A stretch of DNA of 64,000 nt from RPQJ01 sp963777725 (GTDB lineage: Bacteria; Pseudomonadota; Gammaproteobacteria; Steroidobacterales; Steroidobacteraceae): positions 62,001 to 126,000 of the forward strand of contig CAVZRR010000018.1 of the NCBI GenBank assembly GCA_963777725.1, written 5' to 3'. The position numbers were made by a program, and so were the translations under genes. Below the pieces are notes generated by a model. It saw only the letters and a program-made list of their open reading frames with translations. It was not told the origin of the DNA and did no database searches. The first letter of the stretch is position 1. Each line of letters starts with the position of its first letter. Below, piece by piece: positions 1-7,528 of this stretch.

Positions 1-859
1 CGGGCGCGCCGTTGTAGCCGTCGACCTGGTCGGTGACGATCATCCCTTCCGAGCCGTCGTTGACGCCGTCGTAGGCGAGATCCGGCGCGCGCCGGACGCG
101 ACGGGCGCCGGAATTGTAGATCCACGCCGAGCGCTGCTCGGCCACCTGGTCGACGGGTTCGTGCACCAGGAAGATCGTCCCGCGCAGCGTCGCGGGCTCG
201 GTGAAGTAGCCGAGCGCGTAGAAGAGCCGGTTCGGCTCGGCGCCCGCGACGTTCTGCGCGTAGATGCGCTTCGAGTGGAAGCCGATCTTGAAGTAGTCGC
301 CGTTCGCGCGCACCGGGAACGAGTGACCCGTGCGCGTGGTGCCGCCGCCCACGTAGCGCACCAGGTGGTTCCAGATCGCCTCGAGGCCGTTCCGCGGAAT
401 CGGGAACGGCGTCGTGGAGCCGTCGAGATCCTGCAGTCCGAAGCCCTGCAGCCGGACCTTGTCGGCCTGGGCGGCGACCTGGTCCGTGACCGCTTTCGGC
501 AGCGCCGCGGTGCGCCGGGTCGGGTAGACGTGCATCCGGAAATGCTGCGGATACTGCTTCAGCATCGCCTGCATGCCCGGCGTCAATCGTGCCGCGTGCT
601 CAGCGACGTTCTCCGCCGTGATCGTGAAGCGCGGCTTGTCGCCCGGAAACGGATCGACGTAGCCCTGCTGCGGCGTCCAGCCCGCGGGCGGCTGGGTGAG
701 GCCGCCTTCCCAGGCGGGGATCGTGCCGTCCGCATTGCCGGCGCGCTCGGCCCCGATCGGCGTCAGGTCCTTGCCGAGGCGCGTGAAGTCCCGCTCGGCC
801 GCGAAGCCGGGAAGCGCGAGCAGGCCGAGGGCGAGGAGCGTGACCAGCGGCTGTTTCAT
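1..859 (-). CDS. DUF1329 family exported protein, partial (C-terminus beyond window)
   Basis: Translation from the ATG at 859 gives a cleavable signal peptide (MKQPLVTLLALGLLALPGFA), then the opening typical of DUF1329 proteins: LTPIGAERAGNADGTIPAW within the first 50 residues. About 286 residues are visible before the frame runs off the window, so the family's C-terminal half is missing. DUF1329 proteins are periplasmic or outer-membrane-associated proteins of unsettled function, often found near RND transporters or hydrophobic-substrate catabolic genes (family knowledge). The start lies only 13 bases after the argH stop, with GGCGG in front, so the gene probably shares the arginine transcript although nothing in it suggests an arginine role. 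Confidence 0.8.
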   Translation of the reverse strand, partial: MKQPLVTLLALGLLALPGFAAERDFTRLGKDLTPIGAERAGNADGTIPAWEGGLTQPPAGWTPQQGYVDPFPGDKPRFTITAENVAEHAARLTPGMQAMLKQYPQHFRMHVYPTRRTAALPKAVTDQVAAQADKVRLQGFGLQDLDGSTTPFPIPRNGLEAIWNHLVRYVGGGTTRTGHSFPVRANGDYFKIGFHSKRIYAQNVAGAEPNRLFYALGYFTEPATLRGTIFLVHEPVDQVAEQRSAWIYNSGARRVRRAPDLAYDGVNDGSEGMIVTDQVDGYNGAP

Positions 860-872
860 GCCGCCGATCGTA

Positions 873-2060
873 TCAGTCCTTGCGCAGCTTTTGACCCACG
901 CGCCGGTAGGCCTCGCGGAACGGGATGCCTTCCGTCGCAACCAGCGTGTTGGCCTCGGCTGCAGCGTGAATGTCGGCGTCGAGCCGGATGCGATCCGGGC
1001 GGAAGCGCAACTGCGGGATCGCAGCGGCCATGATGGCGAGCGTCTCGCCGCACAGGTCGATCGAGCGGAACAGCGGCGCCTTGATCAGCTGCAGGTCACG
1101 CTGGTAACCGGACGGCAGCTTGGCGGTGATGCCGAGCACCTCGACCAGGCACGCCTGGGCCGTGGCCGTGCGACCGCGCACCAGCTCGAACACGTCGGGA
1201 TTGCGCTTCTGCGGCATGATCGACGAGCCGGTCGTGAACGCGTCGGGCAGGTCCACGAACCCGAACTCACGCGTGTAGAAGAGCAGCAGGTCGGAGGCGA
1301 GGCGGCCGAGGTCCTGCATCAGGATCGCGACCTGGAACAGCACCTCGGCTTCGGCCTTGCCGCGCGAGAGCTGCACGGCGGTCACGGGTTCGTGGTTCTC
1401 CGGGAACTCGAGGCGCGTGCGCGTGCCCTCGCGGCTCACCGGCAGGTTGGGCGTCCCGTAGCCCGCCGCGGAACCGAGCGGGTTCTTCAGGATGCGGCGG
1501 TGCGCGTGCCGCAACGCATCGGCGTCGTCGGCGATCTCGGCCGCGAAACCCCGCGCCCAGAGCGCCACCGAGCTCGGCATCGCCTGTTGCATGTGCGTGT
1601 AGCCGGGCAGCTCGATCTGGCCCTGCTCGACGGCGAGCGCCTCGAGCGCGATCGAGACGCGGCGGGCGCCTTCGGCGAGTTCCTCGACCGCATCGCGCAG
1701 GTACAGGCGCAGTGCCGCGAGCACCTGGTCGTTGCGCGACCGGCCGGCATGCAGCCGGGCTCCGGCGTCGCCGATCCTCTTCGTCAACAGCGTCTCGAGC
1801 GCGGTCTGGCCGTCCTCGAGGTCGAGCGTCACGGACCATTCGCCACGCGCGTGAGACTCGGCGATCTCGCGCAGCCCGTTGCGGATAGCGTCGAGCTCTG
1901 CAGCGCCCAGCAGGCTGGCCTCGTGCAGCATCTCGGCGTGCGCGATCGACGCCCGGACGTCATAGGCCACGAGCCGGTTGTCGAGCGCGTGGTCCTCGCC
2001 CGCCGTGTAGCGCAGCACGCGCTCGTCGAGCGGCGCGCCCTTGTCCCACAGGCGAGTCAT
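873..2060 (-). CDS. argH: Argininosuccinate lyase
   Basis: Last step of arginine synthesis: cleaves argininosuccinate to arginine and fumarate in the cytoplasm. The fumarase/aspartase-superfamily signatures are intact: HAGRSRNDQ at about residues 104-112, the TH pair at 155-156, and GSSIMPQKRNPD at about 278-289 with the catalytic serine loop. The product is 395 residues, shorter than E. coli ArgH (about 457). The deficit is at the C-terminus, which ends soon after the FREAYRRVG segment. The ATG at 2060 overlaps the argB stop (ATGA), giving translational coupling, and the open frame extends much further upstream only as argB antisense noise. Assignment is secure; whether the short C-terminal domain affects tetramer regulation is unknown. 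Confidence 0.95.
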   Translation of the reverse strand: MTRLWDKGAPLDERVLRYTAGEDHALDNRLVAYDVRASIAHAEMLHEASLLGAAELDAIRNGLREIAESHARGEWSVTLDLEDGQTALETLLTKRIGDAGARLHAGRSRNDQVLAALRLYLRDAVEELAEGARRVSIALEALAVEQGQIELPGYTHMQQAMPSSVALWARGFAAEIADDADALRHAHRRILKNPLGSAAGYGTPNLPVSREGTRTRLEFPENHEPVTAVQLSRGKAEAEVLFQVAILMQDLGRLASDLLLFYTREFGFVDLPDAFTTGSSIMPQKRNPDVFELVRGRTATAQACLVEVLGITAKLPSGYQRDLQLIKAPLFRSIDLCGETLAIMAAAIPQLRFRPDRIRLDADIHAAAEANTLVATEGIPFREAYRRVGQKLRKD

Positions 2061-2989
2061 GTCGCCGAGCCCTGCTCCGCCGCGCTCAATGCCGTGGTGT
2101 CCGCGACCACCAGCGTGCCGGTGCCCTCGTTGGTGAAGATCTCCGCGAGCAGCGCATCGGGCGACGCGTAGGAGATCACGTGCACGCGCCGCACGCCGCC
2201 GCGGATCGCGGCCTCGATCGCGCTCGACTTGGGCAACATGCCGTCGGACAGCGCGCCGTCCTCGCGCAGCCGCCTGAGCCCCGCGACGTCGGTGTAGGAG
2301 ATCAGCGAATGCGGGTCGTCGAGGCGCTCGAGGATGCCCGGCGCGCCCGTGCAGAGGATCAGCTTCTCGGCGACCAGCGCGCCGCCGATGGCCGCGGCCA
2401 CCGTGTCGGCATTGATGTTGAGCAACTGGCCCGCGGCGTCGGCGGAGAGCGGGCTGACGACCGGCAGGAAACCCGCGTCGAGCAGCCGCGTGATCACGCT
2501 GCCGTCCACGCCGTCGATGTCGCCGACCATGCCGTAGTCCACGACCTCGCCGCTCGCTAGCGTCACCGGCGCGCGTCGGTGCGCCTTGACGAGGCCGCCG
2601 TCCACGCCGCTCAGGCCGATCGCGGCGATGCCGAACTCGCGGCACAGCGCGAGCAGGCGCGTGTTCACGAGCCCGTTCAGCACCATGCTGGTGGCGTCGA
2701 TCGCCGCGGCATCGGTGACGCGCCGGCCCTGCACCATGCGGGTCTGCACGCCCATCTTCGCCGTCACTTCGTCGAGCTGCGGCCCGCCGCCGTGCACCAG
2801 CACGACGCGGATGCCGAGGTGGTGCAGGATCGCGATCTGCTCCATGAATGCGCGCATCGTCGCCGCGTCGCGGAACGCGCCGCCGCCGGTCTTCACGACG
2901 AACACCTTGCCCTTGTACATGTGCATGTAGGGCGCAGCGCCCCGCAAGGCCCGCACCGTGACGGCCTGTTCTCCCTTGTGTCCGATCAT
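2057..2989 (-). CDS. argB: N-acetylglutamate kinase (acylglutamate kinase)
   Basis: Phosphorylates the gamma-carboxylate of N-acylglutamate, step two of arginine synthesis. Amino-acid-kinase motifs are clear: KTGGGAF near residue 33, VHGGGPQLDE near 66 and NINADTVAAAIGG near 200. Length is 310 residues with an N-terminal helix-like extension before the first strand, as in hexameric arginine-inhibited kinases (family knowledge; feedback inhibition here is inference). There is no fused GNAT domain, unlike Xanthomonas-type ArgB, so this gene does not supply the missing acylglutamate synthase. I chose the ATG at 2989, preceded by GGGGTG. A GTG at 3001 overlapping the upstream stop is an alternative adding four residues. 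It overlaps argH by 4 bases. Confidence 0.93.
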   Translation of the reverse strand: MIGHKGEQAVTVRALRGAAPYMHMYKGKVFVVKTGGGAFRDAATMRAFMEQIAILHHLGIRVVLVHGGGPQLDEVTAKMGVQTRMVQGRRVTDAAAIDATSMVLNGLVNTRLLALCREFGIAAIGLSGVDGGLVKAHRRAPVTLASGEVVDYGMVGDIDGVDGSVITRLLDAGFLPVVSPLSADAAGQLLNINADTVAAAIGGALVAEKLILCTGAPGILERLDDPHSLISYTDVAGLRRLREDGALSDGMLPKSSAIEAAIRGGVRRVHVISYASPDALLAEIFTNEGTGTLVVADTTALSAAEQGSAT

Positions 2990-2997
2990 CGCCTGTT

Positions 2998-3996
2998 TCA
3001 CCCCTTGAGCAGTCTGTAGAGCACGGCCATCTGCACGACCATGCGGTTTGCGGCTTCCTGGATCACGCGGCTGCGCGGCCCGTCGAGCACCTCGTCCGCG
3101 ACGGCGACGTTGCGCCGCACGGGCAGGCAGTGCATGAAGTGGCAGTCCCTGCGCGCGGCATCGAACCACGACTCGCCGACGCGCCAGTCGGCGAGCGGCT
3201 GCCGGAGCGCGGCCTCCGCGTCGGCATCGCCGTAGCACGCGGGCGCGCCCCACTCCTTCGCGTAGAGCACGTGCGCGCCCGCGAGCGCGGCGGCCCGATC
3301 CTTGGTCTCGGTCACCCGGCCGCCGGAACTCGCGGCGGCGGCGCGCGCCTTCGCCATGATCTGCTCCGGCAAGGCGTAGCCATCCGGCCTCAGCACCACG
3401 ACGTCCATGCCCCGCTGCGCCGCCATGTGCAGTGTCGCCGCCGGCACCGCGAGCGGCAGCGCGCGCGGATGGTACACCCACGACAGCACGAACTTGCCCG
3501 ACCTCGGCACGTCGAGATCGTCCAGCGTCTTCCAGTCGGCCAGCGCCTGGCACGGGTGGTTGATCGCCGACTCGAGGTTGATGAACGGCTTGCTGCAGAG
3601 GCTCGCCATCAGCTGGAACGGCGTCTCGGCGAGATCCGTGGCCAGGTCCTTGCCCTCGGCAAAGGCGCGCAGCCCGAGCGCGTCGCAGTAGGACGCCAGC
3701 ACCGGGATCGCCTCACGGACGTGCTCGGCCGCGCCACCGCTCATCACGGCACCGGTCCGCGTCTCGACCTGCCAGGTGCCCTGGCCGGGCGTGACGACGA
3801 ACGAGGCGCCGCCGAGCCGCAGCATGCCCGCCTGGAACGACGACAAGGTGCGCAGCGACGGGTTCATGAACAGCAGGCCGAGGATCTTGCCGGCGAGCGC
3901 GTGCGGCTCGGGCCGCTGCTGCAGGCTGCGCGCGAGGTCGAGCAGGTCCACCACCTGGTCGCGGGAGAAATCGGCGAGGTCGAGGAAGCGGTTCAT
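2998..3996 (-). CDS. argF': N-acylornithine carbamoyltransferase (acetyl- or succinyl-ornithine type)
   Basis: Transfers carbamoyl from carbamoyl phosphate to an N-acylated ornithine. The 332-residue protein has the transcarbamylase phosphate-binding motif at 44-50 (MNPSLRT), HPCQALADW in the middle and HCLPVRRN plus EAANR near the C-terminus. The segments GTWQVETR and YHPRALPLAVP resemble the Bacteroides N-succinylornithine and Xanthomonas N-acetylornithine enzymes rather than classical ArgF. Residue 90, in the loop reading SGGAAEH, is Ala. At this position the Xanthomonas acetyl enzyme has Glu and the Bacteroides succinyl enzyme has Pro (recalled from published work), so succinyl specificity is possible. 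It lies between argD and argB; its start is preceded by a C-rich tract with no Shine-Dalgarno sequence. Confidence 0.88.
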   Translation of the reverse strand: MNRFLDLADFSRDQVVDLLDLARSLQQRPEPHALAGKILGLLFMNPSLRTLSSFQAGMLRLGGASFVVTPGQGTWQVETRTGAVMSGGAAEHVREAIPVLASYCDALGLRAFAEGKDLATDLAETPFQLMASLCSKPFINLESAINHPCQALADWKTLDDLDVPRSGKFVLSWVYHPRALPLAVPAATLHMAAQRGMDVVVLRPDGYALPEQIMAKARAAAASSGGRVTETKDRAAALAGAHVLYAKEWGAPACYGDADAEAALRQPLADWRVGESWFDAARRDCHFMHCLPVRRNVAVADEVLDGPRSRVIQEAANRMVVQMAVLYRLLKG

Positions 3997-3997
3997 G

Positions 3998-4029
3998 GGA
4001 AGGGGGTAGGGGATGGGGGATAGGGGATC
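3998..4029 (+). repeat. GGGGATA-type tract before the argF' start codon
   Basis: G-rich on the plus strand (units GGGGGTA, GGGGATG, GGGGATA, GGGGATC). In the sense of argF' it is a C-rich leader ending two bases before the ATG at 3996. Member of a seven-copy family in this window. Confidence 0.85.
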
Positions 4030-4056
4030 GTGACGGAGTGCCGGTTGGCGCTGGGT

Positions 4057-5202
4057 CTACGGCGGCAAGGAGGCAAGGGCGTCGCGGAGCTGCGCGACGT
4101 GCGATTCGGTGAGCACGTACGGCGCGAGGATGCGCACGACCTGCGGATCGGCGCTGGTGCCGGTCAGGATGTCGCGCTCGAGCAGCTCGCGCTGCACGTC
4201 CTTCGCGGGGCGACGCGTGCGCAGCCCGGTGAGCAGTCCGGCGCCTTGTGCCGCCACGACGGGCCCGACGATGCACTGCTCGCGGATCTGCGCTGCGCGC
4301 TGGCGCACGTTGGCCAGCAGGCCCTCGCTCTCGAGGATATCGACGACGGTCTCGATCAGCGCGCAAGCCAGCGGGCCACCGCCGAAGGTCGTGCCGAGAT
4401 CGTCCGTCTTGAGATGAGCCGCGACGTGGTCCGCCATCAGCAGTGCTGCGCACGGAAACCCGGCGCCGAGCGCCTTGGCCGTCGTGATCATGTCCGGTGC
4501 AATGCCGTGCATGTTGGCTGCGAACGGAAAGCCGGTGCGACCCATACCGCACTGTACTTCGTCGAGGATCAGCAGCGCGCAGGTCTCGCTGCAGCGGGCA
4601 CGCAATGCGGCGAGGAACGGCTGTCCGAGATCCACGGCCCCCGCGACGCCCTGCACGGGCTCGGCGATCACGGCCGCGGTATCGGTGCCGACCACGCGGG
4701 CGATGGCCGCGAGATCGCCGCGCGGCAGGAACTCGACGTCGAACGGTGCCTGTGGAAATCCGTACCACTTGCTCGCCGCGCCCCAGGTGACGGCGCCCGC
4801 GGCTGCAGTGCGCCCGTGGAAGCTGCCCTCGATCGCGACCACCTTGCGGCGGCCCGTGATCTTGAGCGCGAGCTTGAGCGCGTTCTCGTTCGCCTCGGCC
4901 CCGGTATTGCCGAAGAACACCGTGTCGAGCCCGAGGCCCGCGAACCGCGTGAGCCGCGTCGCCGCCCGCGTCCGGACCTCGAGCGGCACGGCGTTGCTCT
5001 GGAACAGCAGCGACTTCGCCTGTGCCGCGAGCGCCGCCTGCCAGCGCGGGTGCGAGTAGCCGAGTGCTGCCACCGCGTGTCCGCCGTAGAGATCGAGGAT
5101 GCGCCGCCCGTCGCGCGTGCGCAGGTGCACCCCCTCGGCGTCGACGACGTCGAGCGGCCACTGGGCGTAGACGGGGGCGAGGTGGTCGGGAGCGGAAGAC
5201 AT
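4057..5202 (-). CDS. argD: Acetylornithine/succinylornithine aminotransferase
   Basis: Class III PLP-dependent aminotransferase converting N-acylglutamate semialdehyde to N-acylornithine with glutamate as amino donor. Visible features are the cofactor loop GNTGAEANENA at about 98-108, SFHGRT at 127-132, LDEVQCGMGRTG at 213-224 (Asp214 for the pyridine nitrogen) and the Schiff-base Lys243 in TTAKALGAGFP. Length 381 is a little short of the usual 390-405. It sits between argC and argF' in the operon. The upstream gap of 164 bases is bounded by two complementary GGGGATA/TATCCCC tracts, and the start has no purine-rich ribosome site. ArgD enzymes are often promiscuous towards the acyl group, so the sequence does not decide acetyl against succinyl. 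Confidence 0.93.
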   Translation of the reverse strand: MSSAPDHLAPVYAQWPLDVVDAEGVHLRTRDGRRILDLYGGHAVAALGYSHPRWQAALAAQAKSLLFQSNAVPLEVRTRAATRLTRFAGLGLDTVFFGNTGAEANENALKLALKITGRRKVVAIEGSFHGRTAAAGAVTWGAASKWYGFPQAPFDVEFLPRGDLAAIARVVGTDTAAVIAEPVQGVAGAVDLGQPFLAALRARCSETCALLILDEVQCGMGRTGFPFAANMHGIAPDMITTAKALGAGFPCAALLMADHVAAHLKTDDLGTTFGGGPLACALIETVVDILESEGLLANVRQRAAQIREQCIVGPVVAAQGAGLLTGLRTRRPAKDVQRELLERDILTGTSADPQVVRILAPYVLTESHVAQLRDALASLPP

Positions 5203-5206
5203 GGTC

Positions 5207-5236
5207 AGGGGATGGGGGATAGGGGGATGGGGGATA
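5207..5236 (+). repeat. GGGGATA-type tract before the argD start codon
   Basis: Plus strand G-rich (GGGGATG, GGGGGATA, GGGGGATG units). In the argD sense it is C-rich and ends a few bases before the ATG at 5202. It is complementary to the tract at 5331-5362. Confidence 0.85.
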
Positions 5237-5330
5237 GTGAAGAGGTGCGGTGGTGGCGTGAAGTTCGCGGTTCGTAGCGGGTGTCGGTGATCTCGGATAC
5301 CGGAGGTGACGATGCCGCCGCTCCTCTTCG

Positions 5331-5362
5331 CTATCCCCTATCCCCCATCCCCCATCCCCTTC
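5331..5362 (-). repeat. GGGGATA-type tract after the argC stop codon
   Basis: C-rich on the plus strand, hence G-rich in the argC transcript, starting about five bases beyond the argC stop at 5367. Pairs as an inverted repeat with 5207-5236 across about 95 bases. Four G-runs in a row could form a quadruplex in mRNA (inference). Confidence 0.85.
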
Positions 5363-5366
5363 CTCC

Positions 5367-6428
5367 TCAGGTCCATCCAGCCGCCGGCTGCATCAGCCCA
5401 GCCGTCTCTTCGTAGCCGAGCATCCGGTTCATCCACTGCACTGCGCCGCCGGCGGCGCCCTTGGTCAGGTTGTCGATGGCGCACATCACCGCGACGGTTT
5501 CACCGTGGGCGACGCCCGAGAGCTGCGCGAAGTTGCTGGCGACCACGTCCTTGACGCGCGGCGCGTCGCCGCCCACGCGCACGAACACGGACTGGTCGTA
5601 ATAGTCGCGCAACGCGTGCACCAGTTCGTGGCTCGTGACCGGAGCGCGTGCGACGGCCTGCACCGTGACGTGGATGCCGCGTGCGAACGGGCCGGAGTGG
5701 GGCACGAAGTTGAACTGCGCGTCGACGCCGGTGGCCGCCTGCGCGAGCGCAGCCACCTCGGGAGCATGGCGATGGGCCAGTGCGTTGTAGGCGTAGAAGT
5801 CGGAGTGGCGCTGCGGGTGATGCGTGCCCGCGGTCGGCTGTCGACCCGAGCCCGTGCTGCCGGTGATCCCGGTGACGAACAGCCGCGGCTCGACGAGGCC
5901 GAGCGACAGCAGCGGCACGCTGGCGAGCAGGATCGCGGTTGCGAAACAGCCCGGATGCGCGACGTGCGCGGTGTGCAGCGCGTTGAGGTGCTCCGGCACC
6001 GCGCAGGTGAACTGCGCGAGACGCTCCGGCGCGCCATGGGCGTGCTTGTACACCGCCTCGTACGCGCTCGCGGTCGGGTAGCGGAAGTCGGCCGAGATGT
6101 CGACGACGCGCGGCCGGGTGCCGGCCTGCTCGGCCGCGCCCAGCAGCTTGTCGATCATCGCCGCGGACACGCCATGAGGCGCCGCCGAAAGCACGGCGGT
6201 CACGGGATTGGCGGTCACGTACTCGACGACCTCGTCGTGGCCGACGAAGCGCAGGTGCGGCAGCACCGGTTGCAGGTGACGGAAGAACTGCGCGACAGGC
6301 TCGTCGGGCTGGCTGTCCGAGGCGACTGCGGCGAGGTCGAGATACGGATGCGTCGCAAGCAGGCGCAGCAGCTCCCCTGCAACGTAGCCGGTGCCGCCCA
6401 GCACGATCGCTGGAACGCGCGCCGTCAT
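5367..6428 (-). CDS. argC: N-acylglutamyl-phosphate reductase
   Basis: NADPH-dependent reduction of N-acylglutamyl phosphate to the semialdehyde. The 353-residue product begins MTARVPAIVLGGTGYVAGELL, a Rossmann NADP motif at 11-21. The catalytic cysteine lies in HPGCFATA near residue 185, and the GSTGSGR substrate loop and a conserved HSDFYAYN segment follow. The ATG at 6428 overlaps the preceding DUF1611 stop by 4 bases (ATGA), so the two are translationally coupled. A G-rich repeat follows the stop. An in-frame upstream extension exists but lies inside DUF1611 coding sequence and is rejected. Confidence 0.95.
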   Translation of the reverse strand: MTARVPAIVLGGTGYVAGELLRLLATHPYLDLAAVASDSQPDEPVAQFFRHLQPVLPHLRFVGHDEVVEYVTANPVTAVLSAAPHGVSAAMIDKLLGAAEQAGTRPRVVDISADFRYPTASAYEAVYKHAHGAPERLAQFTCAVPEHLNALHTAHVAHPGCFATAILLASVPLLSLGLVEPRLFVTGITGSTGSGRQPTAGTHHPQRHSDFYAYNALAHRHAPEVAALAQAATGVDAQFNFVPHSGPFARGIHVTVQAVARAPVTSHELVHALRDYYDQSVFVRVGGDAPRVKDVVASNFAQLSGVAHGETVAVMCAIDNLTKGAAGGAVQWMNRMLGYEETAGLMQPAAGWT

Positions 6429-7516
6429 TCGGCAGCCGCCCGCGCCAGCTGGGCGTTCAAGCCCAGGCTCTCGATGATGTGGTCGCCGAGCATCGCGCCC
6501 GCCGCCATGGCGTTCACGGCGCGCACGCCCATCTGCTCCTCGATGATCTTCACGCCGACGGCGTTGTCGGTGGCCGGGCCGGTCACGGCGCAAGGCTCGA
6601 TCAGGAACCGCTCGCGCAGCAGCTTGACGCCACCCCACGCGGCGACCGGGTCGTTGGCCGACAGGATCACGGCCGTCAGCGACTGGCGGATGTCCTCCTC
6701 CTGGAGAATCGCCTCGACGCCGTAGGCGCCCAGGATGCCGTCGCCCAGCTCGAAGACGACGACGTCGGGACGGCCCTGCGTCATCTCGGTCAGCATCGTG
6801 CGCGTCAAGGCTGGGCCGGACGCGGCGGTCGTCGTGACGATGCCGAGGTCGGTGAAGATCATGCTGCGGCGCGCGCCCGAGTCTTCCATTGCAAGGATGT
6901 CGCGGCGCAGTGAGACGCCGGTCGCCTTGAACGCGTGCACCGCAAGGCCGCGATGGCGCATGCGGCTCACGATCGCGCACGCGGCCGCGGTTTTGCCGGC
7001 CTCCATGCAGGTGCCCGCGAGCGCCACGACCGGCACGCCGTGCGTGTCGAGCGGCGCCGCGTAGTCGAGCTTGCGGTGGCCGACCCGCGCCGGGATGCCG
7101 ATGCGCTCGCCGAGGAACGGGAACTGCAGCACGCAGCCGAGCACGCGGCAGTCGAACGGCTTGCCCTTGTCGGGATTCACCGAGTCGCAGATGCCGAGCA
7201 CGCCGCCGATGTTGAGCACCTGCAGCACGTCACCCGCCTGCACCTTCTCGGGGATGTGGCCCGAGTAACCGAACAGTGCCTGGCGATGACCCAGCGCGCC
7301 GACCATCACGTCGCCGCGCGCCACCTTGGCCATGCGGCCACTGGTCAGCTCCAGCGTGTTGTAGGTCGACTTGTTGTTCAGGATCTCGACCACCAGCACG
7401 ACGCCCTCGTCGCACGGGATGTCCTGCGTGGCGATCCGCACCTCGTGGCTCAGGCCGCAGGCCTGCGCGATCGAGGCGATCTTGTCGACGACGACGGTTC
7501 TCATCGGTGTGGCCAT
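6425..7516 (-). CDS. DUF1611 (DgcN-like) P-loop protein; candidate N-acylglutamate synthase
   Basis: A 363-residue protein with an N-terminal domain of about 155 residues and a C-terminal P-loop domain with Walker A motif AGTCMEAGKT at 167-176. This is the DUF1611 architecture. A characterised member, DgcN, N-acetylates D-glutamate with acetyl-CoA (recalled family knowledge). Here the gene lies between argG and argC, 12 bases after argG and overlapping argC by 4, so it belongs to the arginine operon. No argA, argJ or GNAT-fused argB is present in the window. The simplest inference is that it acylates L-glutamate (acetyl or succinyl) as the first arginine step. A GGAG sequence about 10 bases upstream supports the ATG at 7516; a second Met at 7504 is possible. 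Family call is firm; the function is a hypothesis. Confidence 0.85.
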   Translation of the reverse strand: MATPMRTVVVDKIASIAQACGLSHEVRIATQDIPCDEGVVLVVEILNNKSTYNTLELTSGRMAKVARGDVMVGALGHRQALFGYSGHIPEKVQAGDVLQVLNIGGVLGICDSVNPDKGKPFDCRVLGCVLQFPFLGERIGIPARVGHRKLDYAAPLDTHGVPVVALAGTCMEAGKTAAACAIVSRMRHRGLAVHAFKATGVSLRRDILAMEDSGARRSMIFTDLGIVTTTAASGPALTRTMLTEMTQGRPDVVVFELGDGILGAYGVEAILQEEDIRQSLTAVILSANDPVAAWGGVKLLRERFLIEPCAVTGPATDNAVGVKIIEEQMGVRAVNAMAAGAMLGDHIIESLGLNAQLARAAAE

Positions 7517-7528
7517 GCTGCGTCTCCG

